A stretch of DNA of 64,000 nt from Ectothiorhodospiraceae bacterium (GTDB lineage: Bacteria; Pseudomonadota; Gammaproteobacteria; Nitrococcales; Aquisalimonadaceae). Below the pieces are notes generated by a model. It did no database searches. It saw nothing but the letters and a program-made list of their open reading frames with translations, and was not told where the DNA came from. Within the stretch, counting starts at the first letter, position 1. Every line of letters starts with the position of its first letter. Made by a program: the position numbers and the translations under genes. Positions 16,411-25,312 of the stretch are shown piece by piece. The DNA is taken from the NCBI GenBank assembly GCA_020831845.1, contig JAFIFV010000090.1, positions 1 through 64,000 of the forward strand, written 5' to 3'.

Positions 16411-18219
16411 GTGACGGACTTCCCTTCGATGCTCGGCGACAGGCGCGGCAGCCGCGATATTGCGGAGTTGCGGCAACTGGTGCGGTTTCTGGCGCCCTAC
16501 CGCTGGCGCGTGGCGGCAGCCGCGGCCGCACTACTAGTGGCTGCCGGCAGCGTACTGGCAATCGGCCAGGGACTGAGGCTTGTGGTGGACCAGGGCTTCC
16601 TTTCCGGCGAGGCCGCCGCGCTGAATCGCATGCTGCTGTTCGTGCTGGCCATCGTCACCGTCATGGCCATTGCCACGGCCCTGCGTTTCTACATGGTCTC
16701 CTGGCTGGGCGAGCGGGTCGCGGCCGACCTGCGCCAGGCGGTATTCAGCCATGTCGTGAAAATGGAGCCTGCGTTTTTCGAGCTGAACGGGGTAGGCGAA
16801 ATCCAGTCCCGCATCACCACCGATACCACGCTGCTGCAAAGTATTATCGGCTCGTCTCTGTCCATGGCCGTTCGCAATGTCCTGCTGCTCGTGGGCACAG
16901 TCATCATGCTGTTCATTACCTCACCAAAGCTGGCGGCGCTGGTGCTGGCGGGCATGCCGGTGGTGCTGGTTCCCATCCTCGTATTCGGGCGGCGGGTGCG
17001 CCGCCTGTCCCGCTCCAGCCAGGACCGCATCGCCGATGTGGGTAGCTACGCCGGGGAAAGCCTGCACGCCATTCGCACCGTCCAGGCCTTCGGCCATGAG
17101 CAGCAGGACCGGGAGCGCTTCAGCACCCACGTGGAAGACGCGTTCGTGACCGCTGCCGCCCGCGTGCGCCAGCGCGCCTGGCTCACTGGGATGGTGATGC
17201 TGCTGGCCTTTGCCGCCGTAGGCATCATTCTCTGGCAGGGTGGCCACGATGTGCTGGCCGGTCGCCTGACGCCGGGACAACTGTCCGCCTTCGTGTTCTA
17301 CGCGGTGCTGGCCGCGGGCGCGGTGGGTGCCATCTCCGAGGTCATGGGCGAACTGCTACGGGCTGCGGGCGCTACCGAACGGCTACTTGAACTACTGGAG
17401 ACCCAGGCCATCATCGCCCCACCCGCCAACCCTGTTCCGTTGCCAGAGCCGGCGCGCGGGGAAGTCGAGCTGCAGGCGGTCTGTTTCGCCTACCCCTCGC
17501 GGCCGGATCAACTGGCACTGGATTCGGTGGGCCTGCATGTTCGTCCGGGCGAGCGCGTGGCCCTGGTGGGGCCTTCAGGCAGCGGCAAAAGCACGCTGCT
17601 CGCCCTGTTGCTGCGCTTCTACGACCCCCGCTCGGGGCGCATCACATTCGATGGCGTGGATATCCGCACAGCTGATCCGGCCGCGTTGCGGGCGCGCATC
17701 GGCGTGGTCGCGCAGGAACCCGAACTGTTTACCGGTGATGCCTGGTACAACATCCGCTATGGGCGTCCCGAAGCCAGTGACGACCAGGTACGGGACGCTG
17801 CGGAAGCGGCTTCCTGCACGGGTTTCCTGGACCGACTACCGCGGGGCTTCGCCACCCCGTTGGGTCCCGGTGGCGTGCAATTGTCCGGCGGTCAGCGCCA
17901 ACGTATCGCCATCGCCCGCGCCATCCTGCGCAACCCCGCGCTGCTGCTGCTGGACGAAGCCACAAGCAGTCTGGACGCAGAAAGCGAACATCGGGTGCAA
18001 CAGGCCCTGGAACGCCTGATGAAAGGTCGCACCAGCATCGTCATCGCCCACCGCCTTGCCACCGTACTGGCGGCGGACCGCATCGCCGTCATGGACCAGG
18101 CACGCATCCAGGCCATCGGCACCCATGCGGAACTGCTGCACTCCAGCCCGCTCTACGCGCGGCTCGCCGCGCTGCAGTTCGATGAGACGCGGGAGCCCAC
18201 GGAACTTGCACGGGGCTGA
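16411..18219 (+). CDS. ABC exporter, fused permease and ATPase (MsbA-related)
   Basis: 602 residues in a half-transporter layout. Six membrane helices at about 25-310 are followed by an ATPase domain with Walker A GPSGSGKST, signature LSGGQ, Walker B LLLLDEATSSLD and H-loop IAHRLAT. It belongs to the MsbA-related subfamily (TIGR02204-like), distinct from lipid A flippase MsbA proper; substrates are unknown, probably lipids or hydrophobic compounds exported as a homodimer. The start is uncertain: GTG 16411 lacks a clear ribosome-binding site and ATG 16429 is equally possible. No LpxK gene is adjacent. Confidence 0.87.
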   Translation: MTDFPSMLGDRRGSRDIAELRQLVRFLAPYRWRVAAAAAALLVAAGSVLAIGQGLRLVVDQGFLSGEAAALNRMLLFVLAIVTVMAIATALRFYMVSWLGERVAADLRQAVFSHVVKMEPAFFELNGVGEIQSRITTDTTLLQSIIGSSLSMAVRNVLLLVGTVIMLFITSPKLAALVLAGMPVVLVPILVFGRRVRRLSRSSQDRIADVGSYAGESLHAIRTVQAFGHEQQDRERFSTHVEDAFVTAAARVRQRAWLTGMVMLLAFAAVGIILWQGGHDVLAGRLTPGQLSAFVFYAVLAAGAVGAISEVMGELLRAAGATERLLELLETQAIIAPPANPVPLPEPARGEVELQAVCFAYPSRPDQLALDSVGLHVRPGERVALVGPSGSGKSTLLALLLRFYDPRSGRITFDGVDIRTADPAALRARIGVVAQEPELFTGDAWYNIRYGRPEASDDQVRDAAEAASCTGFLDRLPRGFATPLGPGGVQLSGGQRQRIAIARAILRNPALLLLDEATSSLDAESEHRVQQALERLMKGRTSIVIAHRLATVLAADRIAVMDQARIQAIGTHAELLHSSPLYARLAALQFDETREPTELARG

Positions 18220-18295
18220 TGACCGCCTTCGCGCTTGCCGGCGCGCTTCCCCGTGCGCATGATGGGTAACACATCAACAAACACTGGGGGAGATC

Positions 18296-19843
18296 ATGGT
18301 CGGCGCTGAAACCTTGCTGCGCACGCTGGTGAATTCCGGCGTGGATGTCTGCTTTGCCAATCCTGGCACGTCCGAAATGCAATTTGTCGCTGCCGTGGAC
18401 CGGGTGCCGGGCATGCGCCCGGTGCTGGGGCTGTTCGAGGGTGTGGTGGCCGGCGCCGCCGACGGTTATGCCCGCATGGCGGACAAACCCGCCGCCACGC
18501 TGTTCCACCTCGGACCAGGCCTCGCCAACGGCCTGGCCAACCTGCACAACGCCATGCGCGCCCGCAGCCCGATCGTGAACCTGGTGGGCGATCACGCCAC
18601 TTACCACCGCCCGTATGAATCGCCGCTGGCATCGGACGTGCTCTCCTATGCCCGCCCCGTCTCCGGCTGGCTGCGCGACAACGCTGAAGCGCGCATGCTG
18701 GGGGAGGACACTCGCGCCGCCATCGCCGCGGCCTGGGCGCCCCCCGGCCAGATCGCCACGCTGATCGTGCCTGCGGATTGCAGCTGGAACCCCGGGGGAG
18801 AACCTGGCGCACCGGTCACGCGCCCATCGCCGACCGCCGTCAGCGGAGAAACGCTGGAGAAGGCCGCGTCAGCGCTACGCTCCGGGGAACGGGTGCTGTT
18901 TCTGGTGAACGGCCCCACGGTTCGCAGAAAGGGGCTGGAGCTTGCGAGTCGCCTGGCAGAACATACCGGCGCCCGCGTGATGGCGGATACCTTCACCGCC
19001 CGCATGGAACGCGGCGCCGGCATTCCGGCACTGGAGCGCTTCCCCCGCTACCCCGAACAGGCGGTGGAGCTGATGCGCGGCTTCGACCACCTGTTCCTGG
19101 TGGAAACCGTGCCTCCGGTCGCCTTTTTCGCCTATCCGGACCAGCCCAGCTGGCTGACGCCGGAGAGCTGCCAGATCCACACCCTGGCCGCGCCGGGCGA
19201 GGACGCGGTAGGCGCACTGGAAGCGCTGTGCGAGGCACTGAATGTACCGGCGGATGCCGCCCGCCCGGCGCAGCATGCCATCCCCGAACCCGGCACCGGG
19301 GCACTCACACCGGACAGCATTGCACGCACCGTGGGCGCCCTGCTGCCGGAAGGCGCCATCGTGGCCGAGGAAGCCGTGACCTCACGCGGCAGCCTGCCCA
19401 CGATGACAGCGGGCTGCGCGCCGCATGACTGGCTGTCGCTCACCGGCGGCGCGCTGGGGCAGAGCCTCTCCTCCGCCGCCGGCGCGGCCATCGCGTGCCC
19501 CGACCGCCCAGTGCTCTGCCTCCAAGCGGACGGTGCCGGCATGTATGCACCGCAGGCGCTGTGGACCATGGTGCGGGAAGGACTGAACGTCACCATTCTG
19601 ATCTACGCCAACCGACGCTATCGGATCCTCTACAACGAGTTCGAACGGCTGAAGCTGGGCCAGGTCGGGGACGCCGCACGGCAGTTGCTGGACATCGGCA
19701 ACCCCAGCCTGGAATGGACCCACATCGCCCGCGGCATGGGCATGCCGGCGACGCAGGTCCGGGACGCGGAAACCCTGCACAAGACGATGGCGGCGGTGAT
19801 GCGCGAACCGGGCCCGCACCTGATCGAAGCCGTGATGGAGTAA
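18296..19843 (+). CDS. Acetolactate-synthase large-subunit-like TPP enzyme
   Basis: 515 residues with three-domain thiamine-diphosphate enzyme architecture. The catalytic glutamate lies in GLFEGVVAGAADGYARM near residue 50. The TPP/Mg site near residue 410-440 reads ADGAGMYAPQALWT...ANRRY. It is shorter than IlvB/IlvI (about 560), and no ilvN/ilvH small subunit is nearby. It belongs to the IlvX/MdlC-like group whose substrates include benzoylformate or other 2-oxo acids. A decarboxylase or carboligase role is likely; branched-chain biosynthesis is less likely. ATG follows GGGGGAG. Confidence 0.8.
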   Translation: MVGAETLLRTLVNSGVDVCFANPGTSEMQFVAAVDRVPGMRPVLGLFEGVVAGAADGYARMADKPAATLFHLGPGLANGLANLHNAMRARSPIVNLVGDHATYHRPYESPLASDVLSYARPVSGWLRDNAEARMLGEDTRAAIAAAWAPPGQIATLIVPADCSWNPGGEPGAPVTRPSPTAVSGETLEKAASALRSGERVLFLVNGPTVRRKGLELASRLAEHTGARVMADTFTARMERGAGIPALERFPRYPEQAVELMRGFDHLFLVETVPPVAFFAYPDQPSWLTPESCQIHTLAAPGEDAVGALEALCEALNVPADAARPAQHAIPEPGTGALTPDSIARTVGALLPEGAIVAEEAVTSRGSLPTMTAGCAPHDWLSLTGGALGQSLSSAAGAAIACPDRPVLCLQADGAGMYAPQALWTMVREGLNVTILIYANRRYRILYNEFERLKLGQVGDAARQLLDIGNPSLEWTHIARGMGMPATQVRDAETLHKTMAAVMREPGPHLIEAVME

Positions 19844-19854
19844 GCGGGCAGCGT

Positions 19855-19877
19855 GGGGTGGATATCGCTGCGCCCCC
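19855..19877. repeat. Short palindromic intergenic repeat, copy 2 (partial)
   Basis: GGGGTGGATATCGCTGCGCCCCC shares its core with the repeat at 16296-16322. It sits between the convergent TPP-enzyme gene and recD and forms a small GGGG/CCCC-closed hairpin. Confidence 0.4.
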
Positions 19878-21686
19878 CTAGTGACGCAATCGCTCCGACA
19901 AGGCCGAGTTGCGCGTCACGCGCCGTGCGATGGCGGCGGCCAGGACGGGCGCCGGCGCGTGCAGGGTGAGTTGCTGCCGCGCCCGGGTAATGCCGGTGTA
20001 GACCAGCTCCCTGCTGAGCACCGGGCTGTCCGCCTCCGGCAGCAGCAGGTGCACGTGGCTGAATTCCGACCCCTGGCTCTTGTGCACGGTCATGGCGAAC
20101 ACCGTTTCGTGCTGCGGAACAGAGGTGGGTAATAGCTGGCGCACGCCCTCTTCCGCCCTGAACCACACGCGCAGATGGCCGTCCTCTCCGCGCAGGCAGA
20201 CGCCGGTATCACCGTTGAACAGCCCGGCGCGGTAGTCATTCTGCAGAATGATGATCGGACGTCCGTGATACCAGGATCGTTGCGGATCGAATCCGTGGCC
20301 CAGAGCCAGCAACTGGTGAATGCGCCGGTTCATGGCCATCACCCCGCCCGGACCGACCCGGGTGGCGGTGAGCAACCGGATCGTGTCCAGTACGGCCAAA
20401 GCCTCTTCGGGGGCCGAAGACTCGACCAACGGTGCGTAGGCCTTGGCGAGTTCCTCCGCCAGGGCGTCCAGATCTGGCGCAGTTGAGAGGTTCAGTCGTA
20501 CATCCCGTTGCTCGCCCTCCCCGGAAAGCATGGCCCCATCCACGTCGCCATCGTTCACCGCAGCGGCAAACCGGCCGATCGGGCTGCCGGCGTGGAACCG
20601 GTGACTGGTCTGGAGCGTTACCACGTGATCCGACAGCGGGGATGCCGGAGCTGACCGTTCCGAAGGCAGCTCCCCCAGCAGAGGCCCGAAGGCTTTCCGC
20701 TGTCCCGCGCTGAAGCTGTTCATGCCGGCGCCATCGCACAGCTCGGCCAGCACCGAGCCGGATTCCACCGAGGCGAGCTGGTAGCGGTCACCGAGCAGGA
20801 TGAGACGGGCGTGTTCCGGCAACGCGTCGGCCAGTTTGGCCATCAGCGGAAGATCCACCATCGAGGCTTCGTCCACAATCACCGCGTCCGCCACCAGCGG
20901 GTTGTCCCGGTGGTACCAGGGTCGGGTGCTACCCTGGCGAAGACCAAGCAGGCGGTGCAGCGTGGCGGCCTTGTCCGGCAACTGCTCGCGCATGGATTCC
21001 GCCTCCTGCAGATCGGCCAGCCCGGCCTGGATGGATTCCATCATCCGCGCCGCCGCCTTTCCGGTGGGTGCGGCCAGTCGAATCACCGGTGCCCGTTCAC
21101 CTCTCTGCCCGGCGGTATCCATCAGCAGGCGGATCAACCGCAACACCGTGTAGGTCTTGCCGGTGCCCGGGCCACCGGAGATCACTGTGAAGCGGTGGCG
21201 TAATGCGGTGGCCGCTGCCACCGCCTGCCAGTTGGTGTCTCCTTCGCCGATCCAGCCGTAGTCGAACAGGCCGCCCTCACGCAGCAGGGGGGAGACGTCG
21301 AGTTCGGCCGGCGGTTGCGCGAGCAGTTCCCGCAGCCGCAGCGCCAGGCGATGCTCGTAGTCCCAGTAGCGATGCAGATACAGCCGACCACCGTCCAGGA
21401 TCAACGGCCGGCTGTCACCCGGAACCCCGACCAACTCGCTCTGCGTCAGCGCTTCAAGGAATGCGGATGCGGAACAGAACGGTTGCTCGCCCGGCACCGC
21501 CGGCCCTTGGTCCGGCAACTCCAGGCAGGCATGACCATCACCCACAGCCTGGCTGGCCAGGCACATGCCGAGTGCCACGGCCGGGCTGGCCCCATGGCGC
21601 AGGCACCAGTCCGCCAGCGCGGCATCAATGGCACGGAGCTGTTCGCGGTCCACGGCGGCGTCCAGGCGCTGCTGCAGCAAGCTCAT
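19878..21686 (-). CDS. recD: Exodeoxyribonuclease V alpha subunit RecD
   Basis: 602 residues (Escherichia coli RecD 608). The superfamily 1B helicase has Walker A GGPGTGKT at 171-178, DEASMVD motif II, LLGDRYQLASVESG motif III and the C-terminal motif TVHKSQGSEF with VYTGITRARQ. RecD is the 5'-3' motor of RecBCD, the enzyme that resects double-strand breaks and degrades linear foreign DNA. Its ATG overlaps the recB stop by four bases (ATGA), so the two are coupled. It is the last gene of recC-recB-recD. Confidence 0.97.
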   Translation of the reverse strand: MSLLQQRLDAAVDREQLRAIDAALADWCLRHGASPAVALGMCLASQAVGDGHACLELPDQGPAVPGEQPFCSASAFLEALTQSELVGVPGDSRPLILDGGRLYLHRYWDYEHRLALRLRELLAQPPAELDVSPLLREGGLFDYGWIGEGDTNWQAVAAATALRHRFTVISGGPGTGKTYTVLRLIRLLMDTAGQRGERAPVIRLAAPTGKAAARMMESIQAGLADLQEAESMREQLPDKAATLHRLLGLRQGSTRPWYHRDNPLVADAVIVDEASMVDLPLMAKLADALPEHARLILLGDRYQLASVESGSVLAELCDGAGMNSFSAGQRKAFGPLLGELPSERSAPASPLSDHVVTLQTSHRFHAGSPIGRFAAAVNDGDVDGAMLSGEGEQRDVRLNLSTAPDLDALAEELAKAYAPLVESSAPEEALAVLDTIRLLTATRVGPGGVMAMNRRIHQLLALGHGFDPQRSWYHGRPIIILQNDYRAGLFNGDTGVCLRGEDGHLRVWFRAEEGVRQLLPTSVPQHETVFAMTVHKSQGSEFSHVHLLLPEADSPVLSRELVYTGITRARQQLTLHAPAPVLAAAIARRVTRNSALSERLRH

Positions 21687-24600
21687 GCCCGCGCCTCCCG
21701 GTTATCAAGCATGCGATCCAGGGCCAGTATCAAGTCGACCCCGGGACGGTCGGTGAAGATGCCGGTCTGCTCGTCGCGGCCGTTCATGCCGCGCACGAAC
21801 AGATACTGCACGCCGCCAAGGTGGTGCACCGGGTCGTAATCCGGCAGGCGCAGCGCGAGATGGCGATGCAGCGCGGCCATGTAGATGAGGTATTGCAGGT
21901 CGTAGTGCCCGTGACGGACGGCGGCGGAAAGTCTTGCGGGGCGATAATCACTGCGCAACGCTCCCAGCCAGTTGGTCTTGTAGTCCAGCACCCAGTAGCG
22001 GCCGTCGTGCTCCACCAGCAGGTCGATGAAGCCCTGCATCAGGCCGTACAGCACCCGGCTGTTGTACTCTTCGGACAGCAGCCCGAGGTAGCCGTGATCC
22101 CGCAGCAACCGGGACACGGCACCGGCGGTCTGGCCGCCCAGCCGCATCGCAAAGCCCATTTCCGCCAGTCGGCGTTCAGGCGGTACCCGTGCCAGCGGGC
22201 CGAGTTCAGGTAACGGCGTGTGCAGACAGCGGGAGACCAGCGTTCCCACTGCCTGCACCAGTTTCGTGCCCCGCTCCCCCTCCGGGATCACCATGCCGCG
22301 TCGCAGCAGGTGCCGGTGGATCAGCAACCGGTCCTGCTCGCCGACAGCGGCATCCGGTCCTGGCCATGCCTTGAAGTCGGCATCCTCCAGGATATCGTGC
22401 ACGGCACTGCCGAAGCCGGTCCCGGACAGCCCCTCCAAGCCCCCGTCGGTGGGCGTTCCATCCTCGGGCAGCCGGGATTCATCGTCCACTCCCGATTCCG
22501 CCGCAGGGGCGGCCGCTTCGCCGCGGACCAGCGCAGAATAGGACAGCATCTGCCAAGGCTCGGCGGGCGCGGGCAGATCGTCCCGTGCCGGGCCCAGCGG
22601 CTCCGCTTGCGGGGTCAGGGCGTCCAACTGGGGGACGTTCGCCGACAGCGCATGCAGCACGATGGCATCTCCGCTGCAGCCCGCCAGCTCCTGCAGGCGG
22701 GCCGCAACGTTATCCGCCGTATACCAGCTTCCGTATTGTGTATTGCTGGTTTGCCAGGCGTCGTCGGTAGCGCCGTCCCGCTGATGAAACAGCCAGGCCA
22801 TGGCACTGTTCTGGGCACCGTTGATCAAGCCCCAGGGAAGGTACAAGGCCTGCTCGGCGCGTGTCAGGGCCACGTAGAGCAACCGCATCGCCTCCGCGCG
22901 CCGCTCTCGCACTGCCTGTGCCGCATGCGCATCGGACTCGCCGCAGCCAACATCCAGCCAGGCGTTGCCATCCGGGTCGTGGAAGCGGAAAGGCGGTTCA
23001 TCGGGCTTGTCGAAGCGTGTACCGCCAGTGCCCAGCAGCGGCGCATAAGGCAGCATCACCACAGCAAACTGCAGGCCCTTCACCTTGTGCACCGTGGCGA
23101 TGCGGACCAGGTTTTCGTCGCTCTCCAGTCGTAACTGGGCGTCCTCGGAAGCCTCCGGCCCCTCGCCCTGGTGACGGCGCTCGGAGAGCCAGCGCGTCAG
23201 GCCGGCCATGCCGAAGGTCTCGATTTCGGCTTCCTGCAGGCGCTCGGCCAGGTGCAGCCAGTTGGTCATGCGACGCTCGCCGTCCTCCAGCAACAGCAGG
23301 TGCTGGCCGGCCTCCTGCACCAGCGGTTCCAGCATGGCGAGCACACCGTTACCGGACCAGCGTTCGTGGGCCTGCTGGAAGATGTCCATGGCCGCGAGCC
23401 AGGCGTGGTCGTTCTCCGCCAGCATGAGCAGGTCTCCCAGGCGGTGACCAAACAGCTCGGTGATCAACGCGGCGCGCACCCGGTGCGGATCCGCCGGGGC
23501 GGCGGCCGCTTCCAGGATGCGCTGTAGCTGTGCCGCCTGCTCGGAATCGAACACGCTGCTCTGGTGCAGGCAGGCGGCGGCGATGCCGGCACGAGCCAGG
23601 CGCACCTGAAACTCCGCCGCCTCTCGGTTGCTGTTCACCAGCACACAGATGTCGCCCGCCGCCAATGGGCGGCTTTCCTCCTGTCTGTCAACGGTGGCAC
23701 CTGTCTCCGAGTCCAGCAGTCGACGGATCTCCCGCACGGTGGCATCCGCCAGCAGGGTCCTGGCGGCCCCGGCGGCGAGCGGCTTGCCGTTATCGCCGGG
23801 TTCGGTGGTCCAGAGTGTGAGCGCCGGCAAGGGCCGACCTTGCCGGCGAATCACCGTGTCACCGTCCGCACGGCCCGCCTTCACGTGCTGAAACCTGATG
23901 TCGGGAATCATGAAGGCGTGGTCCCCGGCCATGCCGAACACGGCCTCGACCACATCAAGCACCTGGCTCGTGGATCGGTAGTTGGTATCCAGGCTGTAAC
24001 GCCCCTGGGCATCATCCGCGGCCTTCAGGTAGGCAAATACGTCGCCGCCGCGGAAGCCGTAGATGGCCTGCTTGGGGTCGCCGATCATGATCATGCCGAC
24101 ATCGCCGGCACTGCCGTGGTAGATGGACTTGAGAATGGCGTACTGCAACGGGTCGGTGTCCTGGAACTCGTCCACCAGCGCCCAGGGCCAGCGGCGGCGC
24201 AGCGCCTCCACCAGCGCCGGCCCCTGAACCGGATCCACCACGGCGTCATGCAGCGCCTGGATCATATCGTTGAAACTGTACACGCGGCGCTCGCGCTTGC
24301 GGCGGCTGATGTGCTCGCGCACCGCTGCCGCAGCGACGCGAAGCATGGCCAGGCGCGCCAGCGCCCGGGACTGCAGAAGCGCGGCCACGGAATCGGTGAA
24401 TTCCTGCGGAATTCCTGCTTTCTTCGCCTTGCCCTTGAGTTGCTTCGGAAGCTCCTCCGCGCAGAGCAGCGCCAGGACGGACGGGATGCGCGCCCCCTGC
24501 TCCGCCAGCACCTCGGCATTGATGTCACGGAATAGCGCGGCCGCGCCACCGGCTGCGGTCACCGCCTTGCGCAGCTTGCCGTTCGCGGTGAACTCCCCGG

Positions 24601-25312
24601 CACCCTCGATTTGCTCCAGCAGTGCCTGCATTCGGGGGGCGATGGCACTCCACTCCCGAACGGCCTGTTCCGCCTCCCCGGAGGCCTGCGCGGAGGACGG
24701 CCCGGCCAGGCGCAGATGCGGCGTTTCCAGGATCTGGCGCAAGTCCGCAGCGAGCGTGTCCGGGGTGGGCCAATGAGCCAGGAATGCCGAGGCGGTCTCG
24801 ATGTCGGCGCCAATGACCTGGCGGCGCCAGTAATCGGTGACGGTTTCGACGAGAAGTTCGCGGTCGTCCACCTGTTCGCCACGGTCGAACGCCACCGCGC
24901 TGTCAAAGGCATTCTCGGCCACCGCCCGTTGCGAGAAGCCATGGATGGTGGTGATGGTGGCTTCATCCATGCGAACCGCGGCGTCCCGCAACCGGCGTGC
25001 GAGTTCGCCAGGCGCCTCGCCGGACTGCTGCAGCAGCTTCAGCGCCAGGGCATCATCGGCCCCGCTTCCGGCGCTGGAGGGATCGGCGGCGATGCGGGCA
25101 GCTGCGGCAATGCGCGCCCGGATACGCTCCCGCAATTCCTGGGTGGCGGCGCGCGTGAAGGTCATCACCAGGATATCCCGCACATCCAGGCGCTTTTCCA
25201 CCAACAGGCGCAGATACAAGCCGGCCAGGCTGAATGTCTTGCCGGTACCGGCGCTGGCTTCCACCAAGCGCAGGCCGGAGAGCGGCATGTCCATCGGCGA
25301 GGTATCAGACAT
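21683..25312 (-). CDS. recB: Exodeoxyribonuclease V beta subunit RecB
   Basis: 1209 residues. The N-terminal UvrD-type helicase has Walker A EASAGTGKTF near residue 20, the motif VDEFQDTDPLQYAI, GDPKQAIYGFRGGDVF and VHKVKGLQF. The C-terminal RecB nuclease domain carries D1110-Y-K1112 (VLDYKTNWLG), so the nuclease looks active. It forms the 3'-5' motor and the only nuclease of RecBCD, and loads RecA after Chi. The start ATG overlaps the end of recC by eight bases and the stop overlaps recD by four. Confidence 0.97.
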   Translation of the reverse strand: MSDTSPMDMPLSGLRLVEASAGTGKTFSLAGLYLRLLVEKRLDVRDILVMTFTRAATQELRERIRARIAAAARIAADPSSAGSGADDALALKLLQQSGEAPGELARRLRDAAVRMDEATITTIHGFSQRAVAENAFDSAVAFDRGEQVDDRELLVETVTDYWRRQVIGADIETASAFLAHWPTPDTLAADLRQILETPHLRLAGPSSAQASGEAEQAVREWSAIAPRMQALLEQIEGAGEFTANGKLRKAVTAAGGAAALFRDINAEVLAEQGARIPSVLALLCAEELPKQLKGKAKKAGIPQEFTDSVAALLQSRALARLAMLRVAAAAVREHISRRKRERRVYSFNDMIQALHDAVVDPVQGPALVEALRRRWPWALVDEFQDTDPLQYAILKSIYHGSAGDVGMIMIGDPKQAIYGFRGGDVFAYLKAADDAQGRYSLDTNYRSTSQVLDVVEAVFGMAGDHAFMIPDIRFQHVKAGRADGDTVIRRQGRPLPALTLWTTEPGDNGKPLAAGAARTLLADATVREIRRLLDSETGATVDRQEESRPLAAGDICVLVNSNREAAEFQVRLARAGIAAACLHQSSVFDSEQAAQLQRILEAAAAPADPHRVRAALITELFGHRLGDLLMLAENDHAWLAAMDIFQQAHERWSGNGVLAMLEPLVQEAGQHLLLLEDGERRMTNWLHLAERLQEAEIETFGMAGLTRWLSERRHQGEGPEASEDAQLRLESDENLVRIATVHKVKGLQFAVVMLPYAPLLGTGGTRFDKPDEPPFRFHDPDGNAWLDVGCGESDAHAAQAVRERRAEAMRLLYVALTRAEQALYLPWGLINGAQNSAMAWLFHQRDGATDDAWQTSNTQYGSWYTADNVAARLQELAGCSGDAIVLHALSANVPQLDALTPQAEPLGPARDDLPAPAEPWQMLSYSALVRGEAAAPAAESGVDDESRLPEDGTPTDGGLEGLSGTGFGSAVHDILEDADFKAWPGPDAAVGEQDRLLIHRHLLRRGMVIPEGERGTKLVQAVGTLVSRCLHTPLPELGPLARVPPERRLAEMGFAMRLGGQTAGAVSRLLRDHGYLGLLSEEYNSRVLYGLMQGFIDLLVEHDGRYWVLDYKTNWLGALRSDYRPARLSAAVRHGHYDLQYLIYMAALHRHLALRLPDYDPVHHLGGVQYLFVRGMNGRDEQTGIFTDRPGVDLILALDRMLDNREARA

